Shown here: in pieces, positions 27,134-35,985 of the stretch | Layout of the letters: each line of letters begins with the position of its first letter | Numbering within the stretch: position 1 is the stretch's first letter | DNA from: Paenibacillus sp. J45TS6 | Lineage (GTDB): Bacteria; Bacillota; Bacilli; Paenibacillales; Paenibacillaceae | NCBI RefSeq assembly: GCF_018403285.1 | Contig: NZ_BOSJ01000001.1 | Span: 62,001-126,000, forward strand | Direction of reading: 5' to 3' | Length of the DNA stretch: 64,000 nucleotides | Program-made: the position numbers and the translations under genes | Notes under the pieces: generated by a model | Databases searched by the model: none | The model's input: the letters and a program-made list of their open reading frames with translations, nothing else | What the model was told of the DNA's origin: nothing

Positions 27134-27652
27134 TTAATCGGGTAATTGATAACCATTACCTATTTCGGTTCCATCGCTGAATTGGTAGAACCGATACACA
27201 TATTTGCCATCTTGCTTATAAAAGAGCTGCCATACATACGTTTTATTGTAGTAGCTTGGATGCAAATGAATAATCTCTATATTGCCTAACTCTGAAGCGA
27301 TTTTGGCGTACATTTCATCTTCAGAAAAGCTATTCTCAATGAGTTCACTATGAACACTATTTTTACCACTAACTGGCTTATGATCCATTCCGAACTGGAC
27401 CCAGACCATAATCGGCTTATTCTCGCTGCTCATGCCTTCGATCGTCCAATAAATCGATTCTTCTCCCCAAACCGACTTTTGTGTTTTTGTAACGGACGTA
27501 AGCTGTGCCTGTTGCTCTGCAATCGACACCGCGAGGTCTCTTTCCGCCCACTGATCTTTCATTACGTAAACATAAAATTGATAAATCCCAAATAAAATTA
27601 GTAATACGGTAAGAATACTAATGTATATCCATTTTTTTCGATTCCTTCTCAA
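27134..27652 (-). CDS. YpmB-like single-pass membrane protein (DUF5590/PepSY-like)
   Basis: A 172-residue protein with one N-terminal helix (about 8-30) and an extracytoplasmic domain containing VWGEESIYWTIEG and YVWQLFYKQDGKYVYRFYQF. This layout fits YpmB of Bacillus, which lies between dinG and asnS there. The same neighbourhood here (dinG, rex, mtaD on one side, asnS further on) supports the assignment. Function is unknown. It is separate from the FtsH-like unit by a terminator. Confidence 0.72.
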   Translation of the reverse strand: MRRNRKKWIYISILTVLLILFGIYQFYVYVMKDQWAERDLAVSIAEQQAQLTSVTKTQKSVWGEESIYWTIEGMSSENKPIMVWVQFGMDHKPVSGKNSVHSELIENSFSEDEMYAKIASELGNIEIIHLHPSYYNKTYVWQLFYKQDGKYVYRFYQFSDGTEIGNGYQLPD

Positions 27653-27681
27653 GGCGGGACTCCCTTCTCACCCTTGGTCCG

Positions 27682-28983
27682 TTAGCGGGCTTTCAGTCCT
27701 TTAAATGCAGATTCTGCTTCTCGCTTAATACGTTCTTCATCTAAAGTAAGAGCTTCACCATCTTTTAACAACTGTTTGCCATCCACCCAAACATGTTTTA
27801 CGTCTTTAGCACTTGCCGAGTATACAACATGAGAGATCAAATCTGAATACGGCAAAAAGTGCGCCTGATCTAAATCAATCGCTATAAAATCTGCTTTCTT
27901 GCCTACTGCAAGCGTCCCCGTGTCTTCAACATAGATCGATTTTGCTCCATATTCCGTTCCCATGCGAAGAGCTTCTGTCGCTGGAACAGCCGTTGGATCA
28001 CCAGAGACTCCTTTATGGATAAGGGCAGCCAGACGCATCTCTTCAAACATGTCCAGATTATTATTGCTTGCAGGTCCATCCGTTGCTAACGATACAACAA
28101 CCCCAGCTTTTAATAGATCCGGAACTCGAGCTACACCGCTGGCAAGTTTCAAGTTGCTTCCTGGATTGTGAGCTACAGCAACATTATATTTAGCAAGAAT
28201 TTCAATTTCTTCGTCAGTTAAATGAACCGCATGCGCCACGAGGGATGGACGTGAGAAGAAGCCCAATTTCTCTAAGTGAGCAACCGGACGGAGCCCATAA
28301 TCTTTCACGTTCTGTTCTACCTCTGCCTTTGTCTCAGACATGTGTGTATGAAGCGGCAGGTCCAAGTCATGTGCTGCCTGAACAAATTTTTCAATAAACT
28401 CAGGACCACATGTGTACGGTGCATGAGGAGACAGCATCGTGGTAATTCTGCCACTCGCTTGTCCGTTCCATTCCTTAGCAAAAGAAGTCGCTTCCGCAAG
28501 TTTAGAAGCTCGCAGTTCATCTGAACCGAATCCAATTACACCGCGCATCAGGCTTGCACGTATTCCCGACTCCTCTACTACCTTAGCCACTTGATTCATC
28601 TGATCATACATGTCAAGAAAAGCGGTTGTCCCCCCTTTAATCATCTCAAGGATCGACAAGGACGCTCCCCAGTATACATCGTCTGCCGTGAACTTCTCTT
28701 CCATTGGCCACATTTTTTCTTGAAGCCAAATTTGGAGTGCAAGATCATCCCCATAACCTCGCAGAAGAGACATTGCAGCGTGACCGTGCGTATTGATTAG
28801 ACCAGGAATAAAGAGTAGATTATTCCCGTCAAAAACGGTCGTTTCTTCTTCACCCTCAGGGAGTTTCTCGCCTATGTAGACAATCTTATCATTCTCCACA
28901 AGCATATAACCTTTAACGATTCGCCATTCTGGATCACTAACTGCAAATTGTCCATTCTTAATAAGCCATTTATGACTTTTCAT
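27682..28983 (-). CDS. mtaD: 5-methylthioadenosine/S-adenosylhomocysteine deaminase
   Basis: A 433-residue amidohydrolase. Metal ligands are visible in INTHGHAAMSLLRG, LHTHMSET, VAHAVHLT and SLATDGPASNN, and QIWLQEKMWPME is a stretch I associate with MTA/SAH deaminases. It converts MTA or SAH to the inosine form and so connects to the methionine salvage genes at 9.5-18 kb. The frame is open 15 codons upstream; the ATG used follows GGAAAGGAAG and overlaps the end of rex by 14 bases. Guanine or other purine deaminase activity is less likely. Confidence 0.85.
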   Translation of the reverse strand: MKSHKWLIKNGQFAVSDPEWRIVKGYMLVENDKIVYIGEKLPEGEEETTVFDGNNLLFIPGLINTHGHAAMSLLRGYGDDLALQIWLQEKMWPMEEKFTADDVYWGASLSILEMIKGGTTAFLDMYDQMNQVAKVVEESGIRASLMRGVIGFGSDELRASKLAEATSFAKEWNGQASGRITTMLSPHAPYTCGPEFIEKFVQAAHDLDLPLHTHMSETKAEVEQNVKDYGLRPVAHLEKLGFFSRPSLVAHAVHLTDEEIEILAKYNVAVAHNPGSNLKLASGVARVPDLLKAGVVVSLATDGPASNNNLDMFEEMRLAALIHKGVSGDPTAVPATEALRMGTEYGAKSIYVEDTGTLAVGKKADFIAIDLDQAHFLPYSDLISHVVYSASAKDVKHVWVDGKQLLKDGEALTLDEERIKREAESAFKGLKAR

Positions 28984-29629
28984 CTTCTGTTTCTTCCTTT
29001 CCTTCTTCGCTTTCCAGATAATAAGCAAGGCTTAATAGATCTGTTGTGAAATCGGCCGTATGAATCCGAATATGCGGCGGAGCTTTAATAATAATCGGTG
29101 CAAAATTAAGTATAGCCTCTATACCTGCTTCAACCATGCAATCCGCTACACGCTGAGCTTCAAAATCAGGCACCGTAATGATCCCAATCCGGATATTCCG
29201 TTCTTTCACTGTATCCTGTAACTCTTCCATTGGCTGTACCGTAAGTGTATTAATCATCGTTCCAATTTTTTTATCATAGGAGTCAAATACGGCAACAATC
29301 TTCATATTGTCTTTTACATAGCGGTTATAGTTAGATAAAGCTTGACCGAGATTACCTGCCCCGACGAGGGCAACATTGATGACTTGATCAATTTTGAGAA
29401 TTTGACGGATTTTATCAATAAGATAAGCGACGTCATATCCGATTCCCTTCCGTCCAAAATCGCCAAAATAAGCTAAATCTTTACGGATTTGAGCTGGATT
29501 TAGATCCAGTTTAAGCCCGAGTTCTTGAGATGATACCGTTGTAACTTCTCTTTTGTATAACTCCTGCAGATAACGCAGATATACGGGCAGCCGACGAACG
29601 ACTGCCTCTGAAATTTTATCCGACTTCAA
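28970..29629 (-). CDS. rex: Redox-sensing transcriptional repressor Rex
   Basis: Rex senses the NADH/NAD+ ratio and represses fermentation and respiration genes. The 219-residue protein has the winged helix VVRRLPVYLRYLQELY, the DNA-contact stretch LNPAQIRKDLAYFGDFG with GKRG-like RKGIGYDV, and a Rossmann domain with VGAGNLGQAL. The start is TTG, 8 bases after GGGGGAG. I looked for TTGTGAA-N6-TTCACAA operators near ackA, hbd and qcr and found no clear one. Confidence 0.95.
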   Translation of the reverse strand: MKSDKISEAVVRRLPVYLRYLQELYKREVTTVSSQELGLKLDLNPAQIRKDLAYFGDFGRKGIGYDVAYLIDKIRQILKIDQVINVALVGAGNLGQALSNYNRYVKDNMKIVAVFDSYDKKIGTMINTLTVQPMEELQDTVKERNIRIGIITVPDFEAQRVADCMVEAGIEAILNFAPIIIKAPPHIRIHTADFTTDLLSLAYYLESEEGKEETEDEKS

Positions 29630-29662
29630 TGTTAACTCCCCCTTACATCAAAACACAATTTC

Positions 29663-32542
29663 TTATGTTCCGTCTGTTTCATTATTCGTTTCATGTTCCA
29701 TCAGCCATTCACTAATCCTTGGAACCATCTTCTCCGTAACCATATGTTCCATTTTTGGACCTGGCAAGGAGTACAAAAAGTACTTTCCATAATAAGATTC
29801 AATAACCCTTGTATCGTAAACGATAACGATACCTCTGTCCTGTGCTGTACGAACGAGCCGTCCGAAACCTTGTTTGAACCGGATCACTGCCTGCGGAACA
29901 GAAAGTTTCATAAAAGGATTTTTCTTTTCTTTTTCCAAAAGTTCGCTTTTCGCTTCCACCACCGGATGGCTAGGCGGCTGGAAAGGCAGTCGCACGATCG
30001 CAAGGCAAGTTAAAGCTTCTCCTGGAATATCTACACCTTCCCAGAAGCTGCTTGTTCCGAGCAAAACAGAAGCCTTAGCCTCTTGGAACCGACGAGTAAG
30101 TTTTGTCCGGCTGCCTGTATCTACTCCTTGCCCAAGCACCGTGATGTCACTAGCTGCAAGTGCTTCTTTTAGTGGTTCATGCACTTGTCTCAGCATTCGA
30201 TAGGATGTAAACAACACTAACATCCTGCCTTTGGTAGCCTTCGCTGTCTCTGCAAGTGAAGTCACAAGCATACTTACAAAGTGATCATCCCCTACACTTC
30301 CTTTTACGCTTGGAAAATCGCGTGGAATGACAAGAAGTGCCTGATCCCTATAATTGAATGGCGATGGCAGCAAGGACGTCATAAGCCTGCCCTTTTCCTG
30401 CGCTTCCGATAGTCCCAGCTGATCGATCATAAACTGAAATGACTTGTCTACAGATAACGTAGCAGAGGTCAGAATCACACTGTGTTTTTTATCAAAAAAC
30501 AGTTCCTTCAAATGTGAACTTACATCGACAGGAACTGCATATAGCTGAAGGGACTTACTTCTAAACTGACCGCTTGCTTCAAGCCAGTATACGGTGCCTG
30601 TATCGTCAAGCCGCATAAAGAGTCTCAAATTATCCCTAAGCTCTGCTAAGTCTCTGACAAGACCTGTGATATCCGTAATCAGACTATCTGATGCATAATC
30701 GTCTAGTTCTTCTCTCACTTCTCCAAGCAGCTTATCTGCTTTGCGCACCATTTCGCCTACTGTGACATAAAACTGATTTTCATGTTTTGAGATTTTGTCC
30801 CATGCTTTTGGCTTCGCCTGCGGCTTCAGTCTTAGTGAAAACTGTCCTGAATCTCCTGGCGCAGCATCCATTCTCTCTGGTAATAGCTTAAATAACATAT
30901 CACTCAGTGTATCCCATTCTTCCTTCGCTTCCAGAGCAAATGGGAACAACTCGTCAATAGCTGAAGTCCATTCCACGTATTTCTCATGTCCTGACTGATT
31001 GATTTGTTGACGAAGTGCAGGAAATTGACCGTTACGACTATCCTTAAACAGTCTCGTTAGAGTATGGACCACTGAGAAATATTTCATATGCATCCCCAGA
31101 TGTTTACCAGCTACGTCTTCTAGATGATGAGCTTCATCAATCACTAGATAATCATAACTTGGAAGCAGTTGATGGCTGGCTTTCACATCTGTAAACAGTT
31201 TCGAGTGATTGGTAATCACAACATCTGCAATCCCCGCTTCATGACGCGCACGATGATAGAAACATTTTTTGAACCACGGACAGCTCCGTCCTAAACAGGA
31301 TTCAGATTCGCTTTGCACGGTTTCCCAGAAATCTGTTCCCCGGTGGCTTAAGTTTAGTTCTTCATCATCTCCGGTTTCTGTCTGCGTGAGCCAGACGAGC
31401 ATCTGAGCAGCAGTAAAGACATCTTCTTTGGGTGTAGCAAATTCTTTATTATTCAGCTTCTGTTCAAACTTACGCAGGCAAAGATAATGTCCACGACCTT
31501 TGAAGATCGCAGCTTTAAAAGGAAAAGGAACGACTTTTGTTAACAGAGGAAGATCACGTTCACGCAATTGTTCCTGCAGGTTTATGGTGTGTGTACTTAC
31601 CGTAACCTTAGTCTCCTGCTTTACACTTTGGTAAATAGAAGGCAACAAATATCCGAGTGATTTACCTGTTCCTGTTCCCGCCTCAATCAATAAATGCTTG
31701 TCCTCATAAAGAGCTTTATTGACTTCGTCAAACATCATATTTTGCGCTTCCCTTTGTTCATAGTTGGGAAGTTTTTCTTTCAAATTCTGTTGAACCTTCT
31801 CCATATACTCGCTGAACGACTCATTTTCCAAAGGGTTCGGTGCACGCTCGTCCCGTGGCGGAGCAATCGTAGACCAATCATCAATGGCGAGCGCAAGTTG
31901 CCTGTAGTATTTCTGACCATCCAGATCCTGAATCGGCTCGCTTTCCTTCTCTGTCAGCAGTCCATCCAAAAACCAGCCGAAATCACTTTCCTCTGCAGGA
32001 AAGAGGTCCGAGAGACGCTGCAGTGTAATCAAAGGTAAGCCTCTCAGTTCGTCAATGCTTTTAAGAAATACATGGGCGGTTGCCAGTGCATCGCTATCCG
32101 CTTGGTGCGGTCTGTCATGTTCAAATCCAAATTCAGTTGAAACATAACCCAGCTGGTAAGAGGAAAGCGAAGGAAAACAAACTTTTATAAAGTCCATCGT
32201 ATCCAAAATACGGCCTGTAAACGGCAGGTATCCGCATCGATCTAACGCATTTTGCAAAAAGTAAAAATCAAAAGCTACATTATGCCCAACGAGTACAACG
32301 TCATCTAGCAATGGAACAAGTTCCATCATCATTTCTTCAAGATGAGGTGCATCTTTGACATCGTCATCCGAAATTCCAGTCAGTCCAGTTATAAAAGGTG
32401 GAATGGGAACGCCGGGATTGACATAAGAGCTGTATGTCTCTTTTATACTTAAATCATGATCTATTATGGTAAGTCCAACCTGGGTAATTTCACCATCAGA
32501 CTGGGTACCTGTTGTTTCAAAATCAAGCACGGCAAATTTCAT
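29663..32542 (-). CDS. dinG: DinG-type helicase with N-terminal 3'-5' exonuclease domain
   Basis: The 959-residue protein joins a DEDDh exonuclease (about 1-170; VLDFETTGTQSDGEITQVGL, then HNVAFDFYFLQ) to an XPD-like superfamily 2 helicase. Walker A is EAGTGTGKSLGYLLP, the Walker B box is VIDEAHHLED, and the C-terminal domain has GTSSFWEGVDIPG and KQGFGRLVRT. Cysteines in GHYLCLRKF and SESCLGRSCPWFKKCFYH may be FeS ligands; whether the Gram-positive protein holds a cluster is uncertain. The exonuclease-helicase fusion is standard for Firmicutes. It follows panBCD, as in Bacillus. Confidence 0.93.
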   Translation of the reverse strand: MKFAVLDFETTGTQSDGEITQVGLTIIDHDLSIKETYSSYVNPGVPIPPFITGLTGISDDDVKDAPHLEEMMMELVPLLDDVVLVGHNVAFDFYFLQNALDRCGYLPFTGRILDTMDFIKVCFPSLSSYQLGYVSTEFGFEHDRPHQADSDALATAHVFLKSIDELRGLPLITLQRLSDLFPAEESDFGWFLDGLLTEKESEPIQDLDGQKYYRQLALAIDDWSTIAPPRDERAPNPLENESFSEYMEKVQQNLKEKLPNYEQREAQNMMFDEVNKALYEDKHLLIEAGTGTGKSLGYLLPSIYQSVKQETKVTVSTHTINLQEQLRERDLPLLTKVVPFPFKAAIFKGRGHYLCLRKFEQKLNNKEFATPKEDVFTAAQMLVWLTQTETGDDEELNLSHRGTDFWETVQSESESCLGRSCPWFKKCFYHRARHEAGIADVVITNHSKLFTDVKASHQLLPSYDYLVIDEAHHLEDVAGKHLGMHMKYFSVVHTLTRLFKDSRNGQFPALRQQINQSGHEKYVEWTSAIDELFPFALEAKEEWDTLSDMLFKLLPERMDAAPGDSGQFSLRLKPQAKPKAWDKISKHENQFYVTVGEMVRKADKLLGEVREELDDYASDSLITDITGLVRDLAELRDNLRLFMRLDDTGTVYWLEASGQFRSKSLQLYAVPVDVSSHLKELFFDKKHSVILTSATLSVDKSFQFMIDQLGLSEAQEKGRLMTSLLPSPFNYRDQALLVIPRDFPSVKGSVGDDHFVSMLVTSLAETAKATKGRMLVLFTSYRMLRQVHEPLKEALAASDITVLGQGVDTGSRTKLTRRFQEAKASVLLGTSSFWEGVDIPGEALTCLAIVRLPFQPPSHPVVEAKSELLEKEKKNPFMKLSVPQAVIRFKQGFGRLVRTAQDRGIVIVYDTRVIESYYGKYFLYSLPGPKMEHMVTEKMVPRISEWLMEHETNNETDGT

Positions 32543-32613
32543 TACAATTAAACGTTCCCTTCATCCAGTCTCTTTAGTAGCATAGCAAAAAAAAAGACTT
32601 TTGAACATTAGAG

Positions 32614-32655
32614 CACAAAAAAAGGACGATGCCAAATGAAGAGACATCGCCTTTT
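32614..32655 (-). terminator. Terminator of the TPR gene
   Basis: AAAAAGGCGATG / CATCGTCCTTTTTTT on the minus strand, one mismatch, with a seven-T tail, 25 bases after the TPR gene stop. Confidence 0.8.
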
Positions 32656-32680
32656 TGATGCACTGCCTTTTGATGCATCT

Positions 32681-33310
32681 CTAGGAGAGAGCAAGCAACT
32701 GGGTTCCATAATGGAGTTTTCCGCTATTTGATCTGCATGCTTCCAGATTATACAGCGGCTCTTGCAAACTAGGATCAAGCTTTAGAGAAAGTGCAAAACA
32801 GGAAAGAGCTTTCTCGAGATCCGTATGTTTGGCATGGATACAGCCAAGTGCATTATATGCCAGCGCTTTTAATCTAGGCTGATCGCTGTTCAGCAAAATT
32901 CGATTCAGTTCCTTTGCAGCGACATGTGTTTCTTCTAAATGAAGATACGACACAGCTAAGTACAGACGTGACATTAAACTTTCCGGGTACAATTCAACGA
33001 CTTTGTTAAATTCTTCAGCCGCGTGTTTGTACATAAGAAGTTTAAAATAACCCTGTCCTTTGACAAAAGATTGAAACTTGAGTTCCGGAATCATGGTAAA
33101 GGGATCCGTTCCGCGGAACAAACCGCTTTCCCGTATCCGAGCCATCTTTTCTTCGAATGACATCCACTCATCCATAATTCCATCGCTCATCTGTTTTAGC
33201 AAATTCCACTTTCGTAACAATTCCTGTTTCTTAACGGCAGGTGCAGCAGAATAATACTTCTCAATCTCGTCAAGCGCATCATTCATTTCGGCGAATAAAT
33301 ATTGAAACAT
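32681..33310 (-). CDS. Tetratricopeptide-repeat protein
   Basis: This 209-residue protein has a helical N-terminal part and three TPR-like units at about 85-190 (VKGQGYFKLLMYKHAAEEF, LYLAVSYLHLEETHVAAKEL, AYNALGCIHAKHTDLEKALS). TPR arrays bind other proteins; the partner is unknown. Two ATG codons are possible; the second is 10 bases from GAGGGTGG and is used. It stands alone between panD and dinG, with its own terminator. Confidence 0.72.
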   Translation of the reverse strand: MFQYLFAEMNDALDEIEKYYSAAPAVKKQELLRKWNLLKQMSDGIMDEWMSFEEKMARIRESGLFRGTDPFTMIPELKFQSFVKGQGYFKLLMYKHAAEEFNKVVELYPESLMSRLYLAVSYLHLEETHVAAKELNRILLNSDQPRLKALAYNALGCIHAKHTDLEKALSCFALSLKLDPSLQEPLYNLEACRSNSGKLHYGTQLLALS

Positions 33311-33403
33311 GGCTTGCATCCCACCCTCGGTAAAATGGATTAGTGCAGTAACCTAATCACATTTTCTGCGTAATGGGCAGTTTTCATTCCTTATTCCCAT
33401 GGA

Positions 33404-33787
33404 TTACATGATCGTGGCGTGAACTTCCTGTTGAACGGTTTGAACCGGTTTATTCGCATCATTAACAAATACGACGGTTGGCTTATGACTTGCCATCTCC
33501 GCTGCATCCATCATCGCATAAGAGATAATAATAACCGTATCTCCCGGCTGAACGAGACGAGCTGCTGCGCCATTGAGACAGATCGTTCCAGAACCGCGTG
33601 GTCCAGGGATGACATAAGTCTCTAGTCTGGCTCCATTATTGTTATTCACAATCTGTACTTTCTCGTTCTCAAAAATATCCGCTGCTTCCATTAGATCGCG
33701 ATCGATTGTAATACTTCCTACATAATTTAAATTTGCTTCTGTTACAGTTGCACGATGTATTTTTGATTTCATTAAAGTTCTAAACAT
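33404..33787 (-). CDS. panD: Aspartate 1-decarboxylase
   Basis: PanD makes beta-alanine for pantothenate. The 127-residue proenzyme has the self-cleavage site in [11 protein letters not shown] (Gly-Ser bond, leaving a pyruvoyl group) and the sequence [19 protein letters not shown]. It overlaps the end of panC by eight bases and is last in panBCD. AAGGTGG precedes the ATG. Confidence 0.97.
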   Translation of the reverse strand: MFRTLMKSKIHRATVTEANLNYVGSITIDRDLMEAADIFENEKVQIVNNNNGARLETYVIPGPRGSGTICLNGAAARLVQPGDTVIIISYAMMDAAEMASHKPTVVFVNDANKPVQTVQQEVHATIM

Positions 33788-34676
33788 GCGAGACCACCTT
33801 CACTTTCTGTAAACGATGATTATCGATCAGACGAGTTTTGCCGAATTTAACGGCTAATGCCACAATTACATCTTCTAGATCGGTAAGCTTGTGTTCCTCA
33901 CCTAGTGGTTGTAAACCGGGAAACGTCAAAATTTCCACATAATCAATTACCGCAATTGGTGATTTTTCGATTTCTGCAATAACCAGGCTGCGAAGCTCAC
34001 CAATGGTAATATCAGCACGTTCTTTACTTGCTTTCTCAGCAAGAGCAAGTGAACGTGACAAGCAGAGTGCCTGCGAACGCTCCTCACTGCTTAAATAGAC
34101 GTTACGAGAGCTTAAAGCCAGCCCATCGTCCTCTCTCATGATTGGGCAAGGAACAATGGTTACAGGCATATTCAAATCCGCAACCATTTGCGACAGCACT
34201 GCAACTTGTTGTGCATCTTTCATACCAAAAAATGCGAAATCAGGCTGAACTATATTGAAAAGTTTGGCGACAACCGTAGTTACCCCGTCAAAGTGACCTG
34301 GACGAGAAGCACCGCATAGGCCTTCTGTCAGGCCAGCGACTTGAATCGTCGTCTTTGTAGGCTCTGGATACATTTCTTCAACCGAAGGAATAAATACAAT
34401 ATCTACTCCTTCTTTTTCAGCTACCGCAAGATCTCTCTTCTCATCACGCGGGTAACTTTCGAAATCCTCATTCGGACCAAACTGGATCGGATTCACAAAA
34501 ATACTGAGCACAACAATATCGGTTTTGTTTCTTGCTTGTTTCATCAAACTGGCATGACCTTCATGCAGGAAACCCATTGTAGGCACAAATCCAACCGTTA
34601 CTTCCGGTTTAGAAATCTGCTTTTTCATCCCTGCAATTTGAGATCTTAGTTCCTGAATACTACGAACGGTAATCAT
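33780..34676 (-). CDS. panC: Pantothenate synthetase (pantoate-beta-alanine ligase)
   Basis: PanC joins pantoate and beta-alanine with ATP. The 298-residue protein shows [19 protein letters not shown] (the HxGH nucleotide-binding site), [19 protein letters not shown], and [17 protein letters not shown]. The open frame extends 24 codons into panB, but the ATG used lies one base after the panB stop and has AAAGGTGG upstream. Confidence 0.97.
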   Translation of the reverse strand: MITVRSIQELRSQIAGMKKQISKPEVTVGFVPTMGFLHEGHASLMKQARNKTDIVVLSIFVNPIQFGPNEDFESYPRDEKRDLAVAEKEGVDIVFIPSVEEMYPEPTKTTIQVAGLTEGLCGASRPGHFDGVTTVVAKLFNIVQPDFAFFGMKDAQQVAVLSQMVADLNMPVTIVPCPIMREDDGLALSSRNVYLSSEERSQALCLSRSLALAEKASKERADITIGELRSLVIAEIEKSPIAVIDYVEILTFPGLQPLGEEHKLTDLEDVIVALAVKFGKTRLIDNHRLQKVKVVSHV

Positions 34677-34677
34677 C

Positions 34678-35550
34678 TTAATTATCCACCTTTGCTTTAC
34701 GATTTCCGTATAGCGACTCAACGACACCGTCTTCTGCCGTAAATACATGTTCCTGTGCTGGGAAAGATTTCTCTTTTACTTCTTTCACATAGTTTGCAAT
34801 ACTCTCACGAATAATGGACCCTACATCACTGTACGTTTTAACAAATCGTTTCGGAATATAAGGAGAAGCATACTGAACAATATCATGGAACACTAGAACT
34901 TGCCCATCGCACCCTCGACCTGCACCAATACCAATGGTTGGGATGCTAAGCTCACGAGAGATTGCTTCCGCTACTTCTTCGGTTACCAGCTCAAGTACTA
35001 CTGCAAACGCACCCGCTTTTTCTAGAGCCTTAGCGTCTTCAAGCAATCGTTTTGCATCTTGTGCGTCTTTTCCTTGTACCCGGAATCCACCAATTTGATT
35101 CACAGACTGAGGCGTGAGTCCAATGTGTCCGAGAACAGGAACACCTGCGGAAACAATGGTACGAACGGTATCCGCAATCTCAGCTCCGCCCTCTAGTTTT
35201 ACGGCATGGGCATGCCCTTCCTGCATTAATCTGCGAACACCGCGCAAGCTTTCGTCAATGCTGCCGTGATACGTCATAAAAGGCATATCGGCAACAATAA
35301 ATGTATGCTCAGCTCCGCGTGCAACAGAGCGGCTGTGGTAAACCATATCATCGAGTGTTACAGGAATTGTGGAGTTATATCCAAGCACAACGTTACCAAG
35401 TGAATCTCCTACAAGAATCATATCTACTCCCGCTTCCTCAGCAAGTAACGCGGAAGGATAGTCGTAAGCAGTCACCATTGTGATCGGTTCTTTATTTTCT
35501 TTCATTTTTTTCATTTTAACAATATTAAGTGGTTTTTTTACTGCAGCCAT
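34678..35550 (-). CDS. panB: 3-methyl-2-oxobutanoate hydroxymethyltransferase
   Basis: PanB adds a hydroxymethyl group to ketoisovalerate, the first committed step to pantoate. The 290-residue barrel shows MVTAYDYPSALLAEEAGVDM, VGDSLGNVVLGY, ADMPFMTYH and GIGAGRGCDGQVLVFHD. AAGGGAG lies 10 bases before the ATG. It is first in panBCD, behind a 300-base leader with a probable pan RNA motif and a terminator. Confidence 0.97.
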   Translation of the reverse strand: MAAVKKPLNIVKMKKMKENKEPITMVTAYDYPSALLAEEAGVDMILVGDSLGNVVLGYNSTIPVTLDDMVYHSRSVARGAEHTFIVADMPFMTYHGSIDESLRGVRRLMQEGHAHAVKLEGGAEIADTVRTIVSAGVPVLGHIGLTPQSVNQIGGFRVQGKDAQDAKRLLEDAKALEKAGAFAVVLELVTEEVAEAISRELSIPTIGIGAGRGCDGQVLVFHDIVQYASPYIPKRFVKTYSDVGSIIRESIANYVKEVKEKSFPAQEHVFTAEDGVVESLYGNRKAKVDN

Positions 35551-35665
35551 TTGGATGTGGCTCCCTTCTGTTCTGATATTGACCGTAAGTCTGAGATGTT
35601 GAAAAATGTGAAATTCCTACGGATTCTCATCAGCTGGGCCCTGGAGGTTTAGATGATGAACACAC

Positions 35666-35696
35666 AAAAAAACCTTTTAGTTGTCACTAAAAAGGT
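35666..35696 (-). terminator. Terminator in the panB leader
   Basis: ACCTTTTTAGTGACAACTAA continuing AAGGT folds into an 11-bp hairpin on the minus strand, with seven T after it, 115 bases before panB. It lies inside the predicted leader, so it is an attenuator or else the terminator of birA. Confidence 0.82.
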
Positions 35697-35733
35697 CCCA
35701 AAAGTCAAAAAAGAGTCACTTAACGATCGTCCC

Positions 35734-35766
35734 TTCTGTCTCGGTCCTCTTCGGCTCAGAGCAGAA
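35734..35766 (-). ncRNA. Candidate pan RNA motif in the panB leader
   Basis: On the minus strand TTCTG-CTC (35766-35759) pairs with GAG-A-CAGAA (35742-35734), leaving a single bulged A (35739). The pan motif is known as a stem with conserved bulged adenosines in leaders of panB operons of Firmicutes. The position, just upstream of a terminator and panB, and the bulged A agree. I recall the published consensus only roughly, so the boundaries are approximate. Its ligand, if any, is not established as far as I know. Confidence 0.5.
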
Positions 35767-35858
35767 TCCAACAAACCTATAAAATAATAATTTTTAAAGC
35801 AGACTAACTTATTGAGTGCAGTTCAAATTGCAATAATTTAATACCGCCTCAAGAAGAA

Positions 35859-35886
35859 AGTATACCAAAAAAAGACCAAATGTCTA
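35859..35886 (-). promoter_or_regulatory. Probable sigma-A promoter of panBCD
   Basis: TAGACA (35886-35881) and TATACT (35864-35859) are 16 bases apart on the minus strand. The predicted start is near 35852, giving a leader of about 300 bases. Confidence 0.6.
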
Positions 35887-35985
35887 TGCCCCGGAATAAT
35901 TAATCTAAAGCATACAGGATGAACCATCATTAGATTAATGAAGAAGTCATCCGATTTTTACATCTGTTTACTCGGACGGCTGCCC

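Larger units (their letters stand above)
35551..35985. other. Intergenic region between birA and panB
   Basis: There is no gene here. On the minus strand it holds, in order, the panB promoter, the candidate pan motif and the leader terminator described separately. The 95 bases next to the birA stop contain a loose dyad (TAATCTAATGATGG / CATTAGATTA-like, 35904-35940) that may help end birA transcription, without a clear T tract. Confidence 0.5.

Noticed and set aside
28970-29663. Rex operator (TTGTGAA-N6-TTCACAA) near rex, ackA, hbd or qcr
   Set aside because: Only single half-sites were found, one of them inside the rex coding sequence; no full dyad at a promoter.
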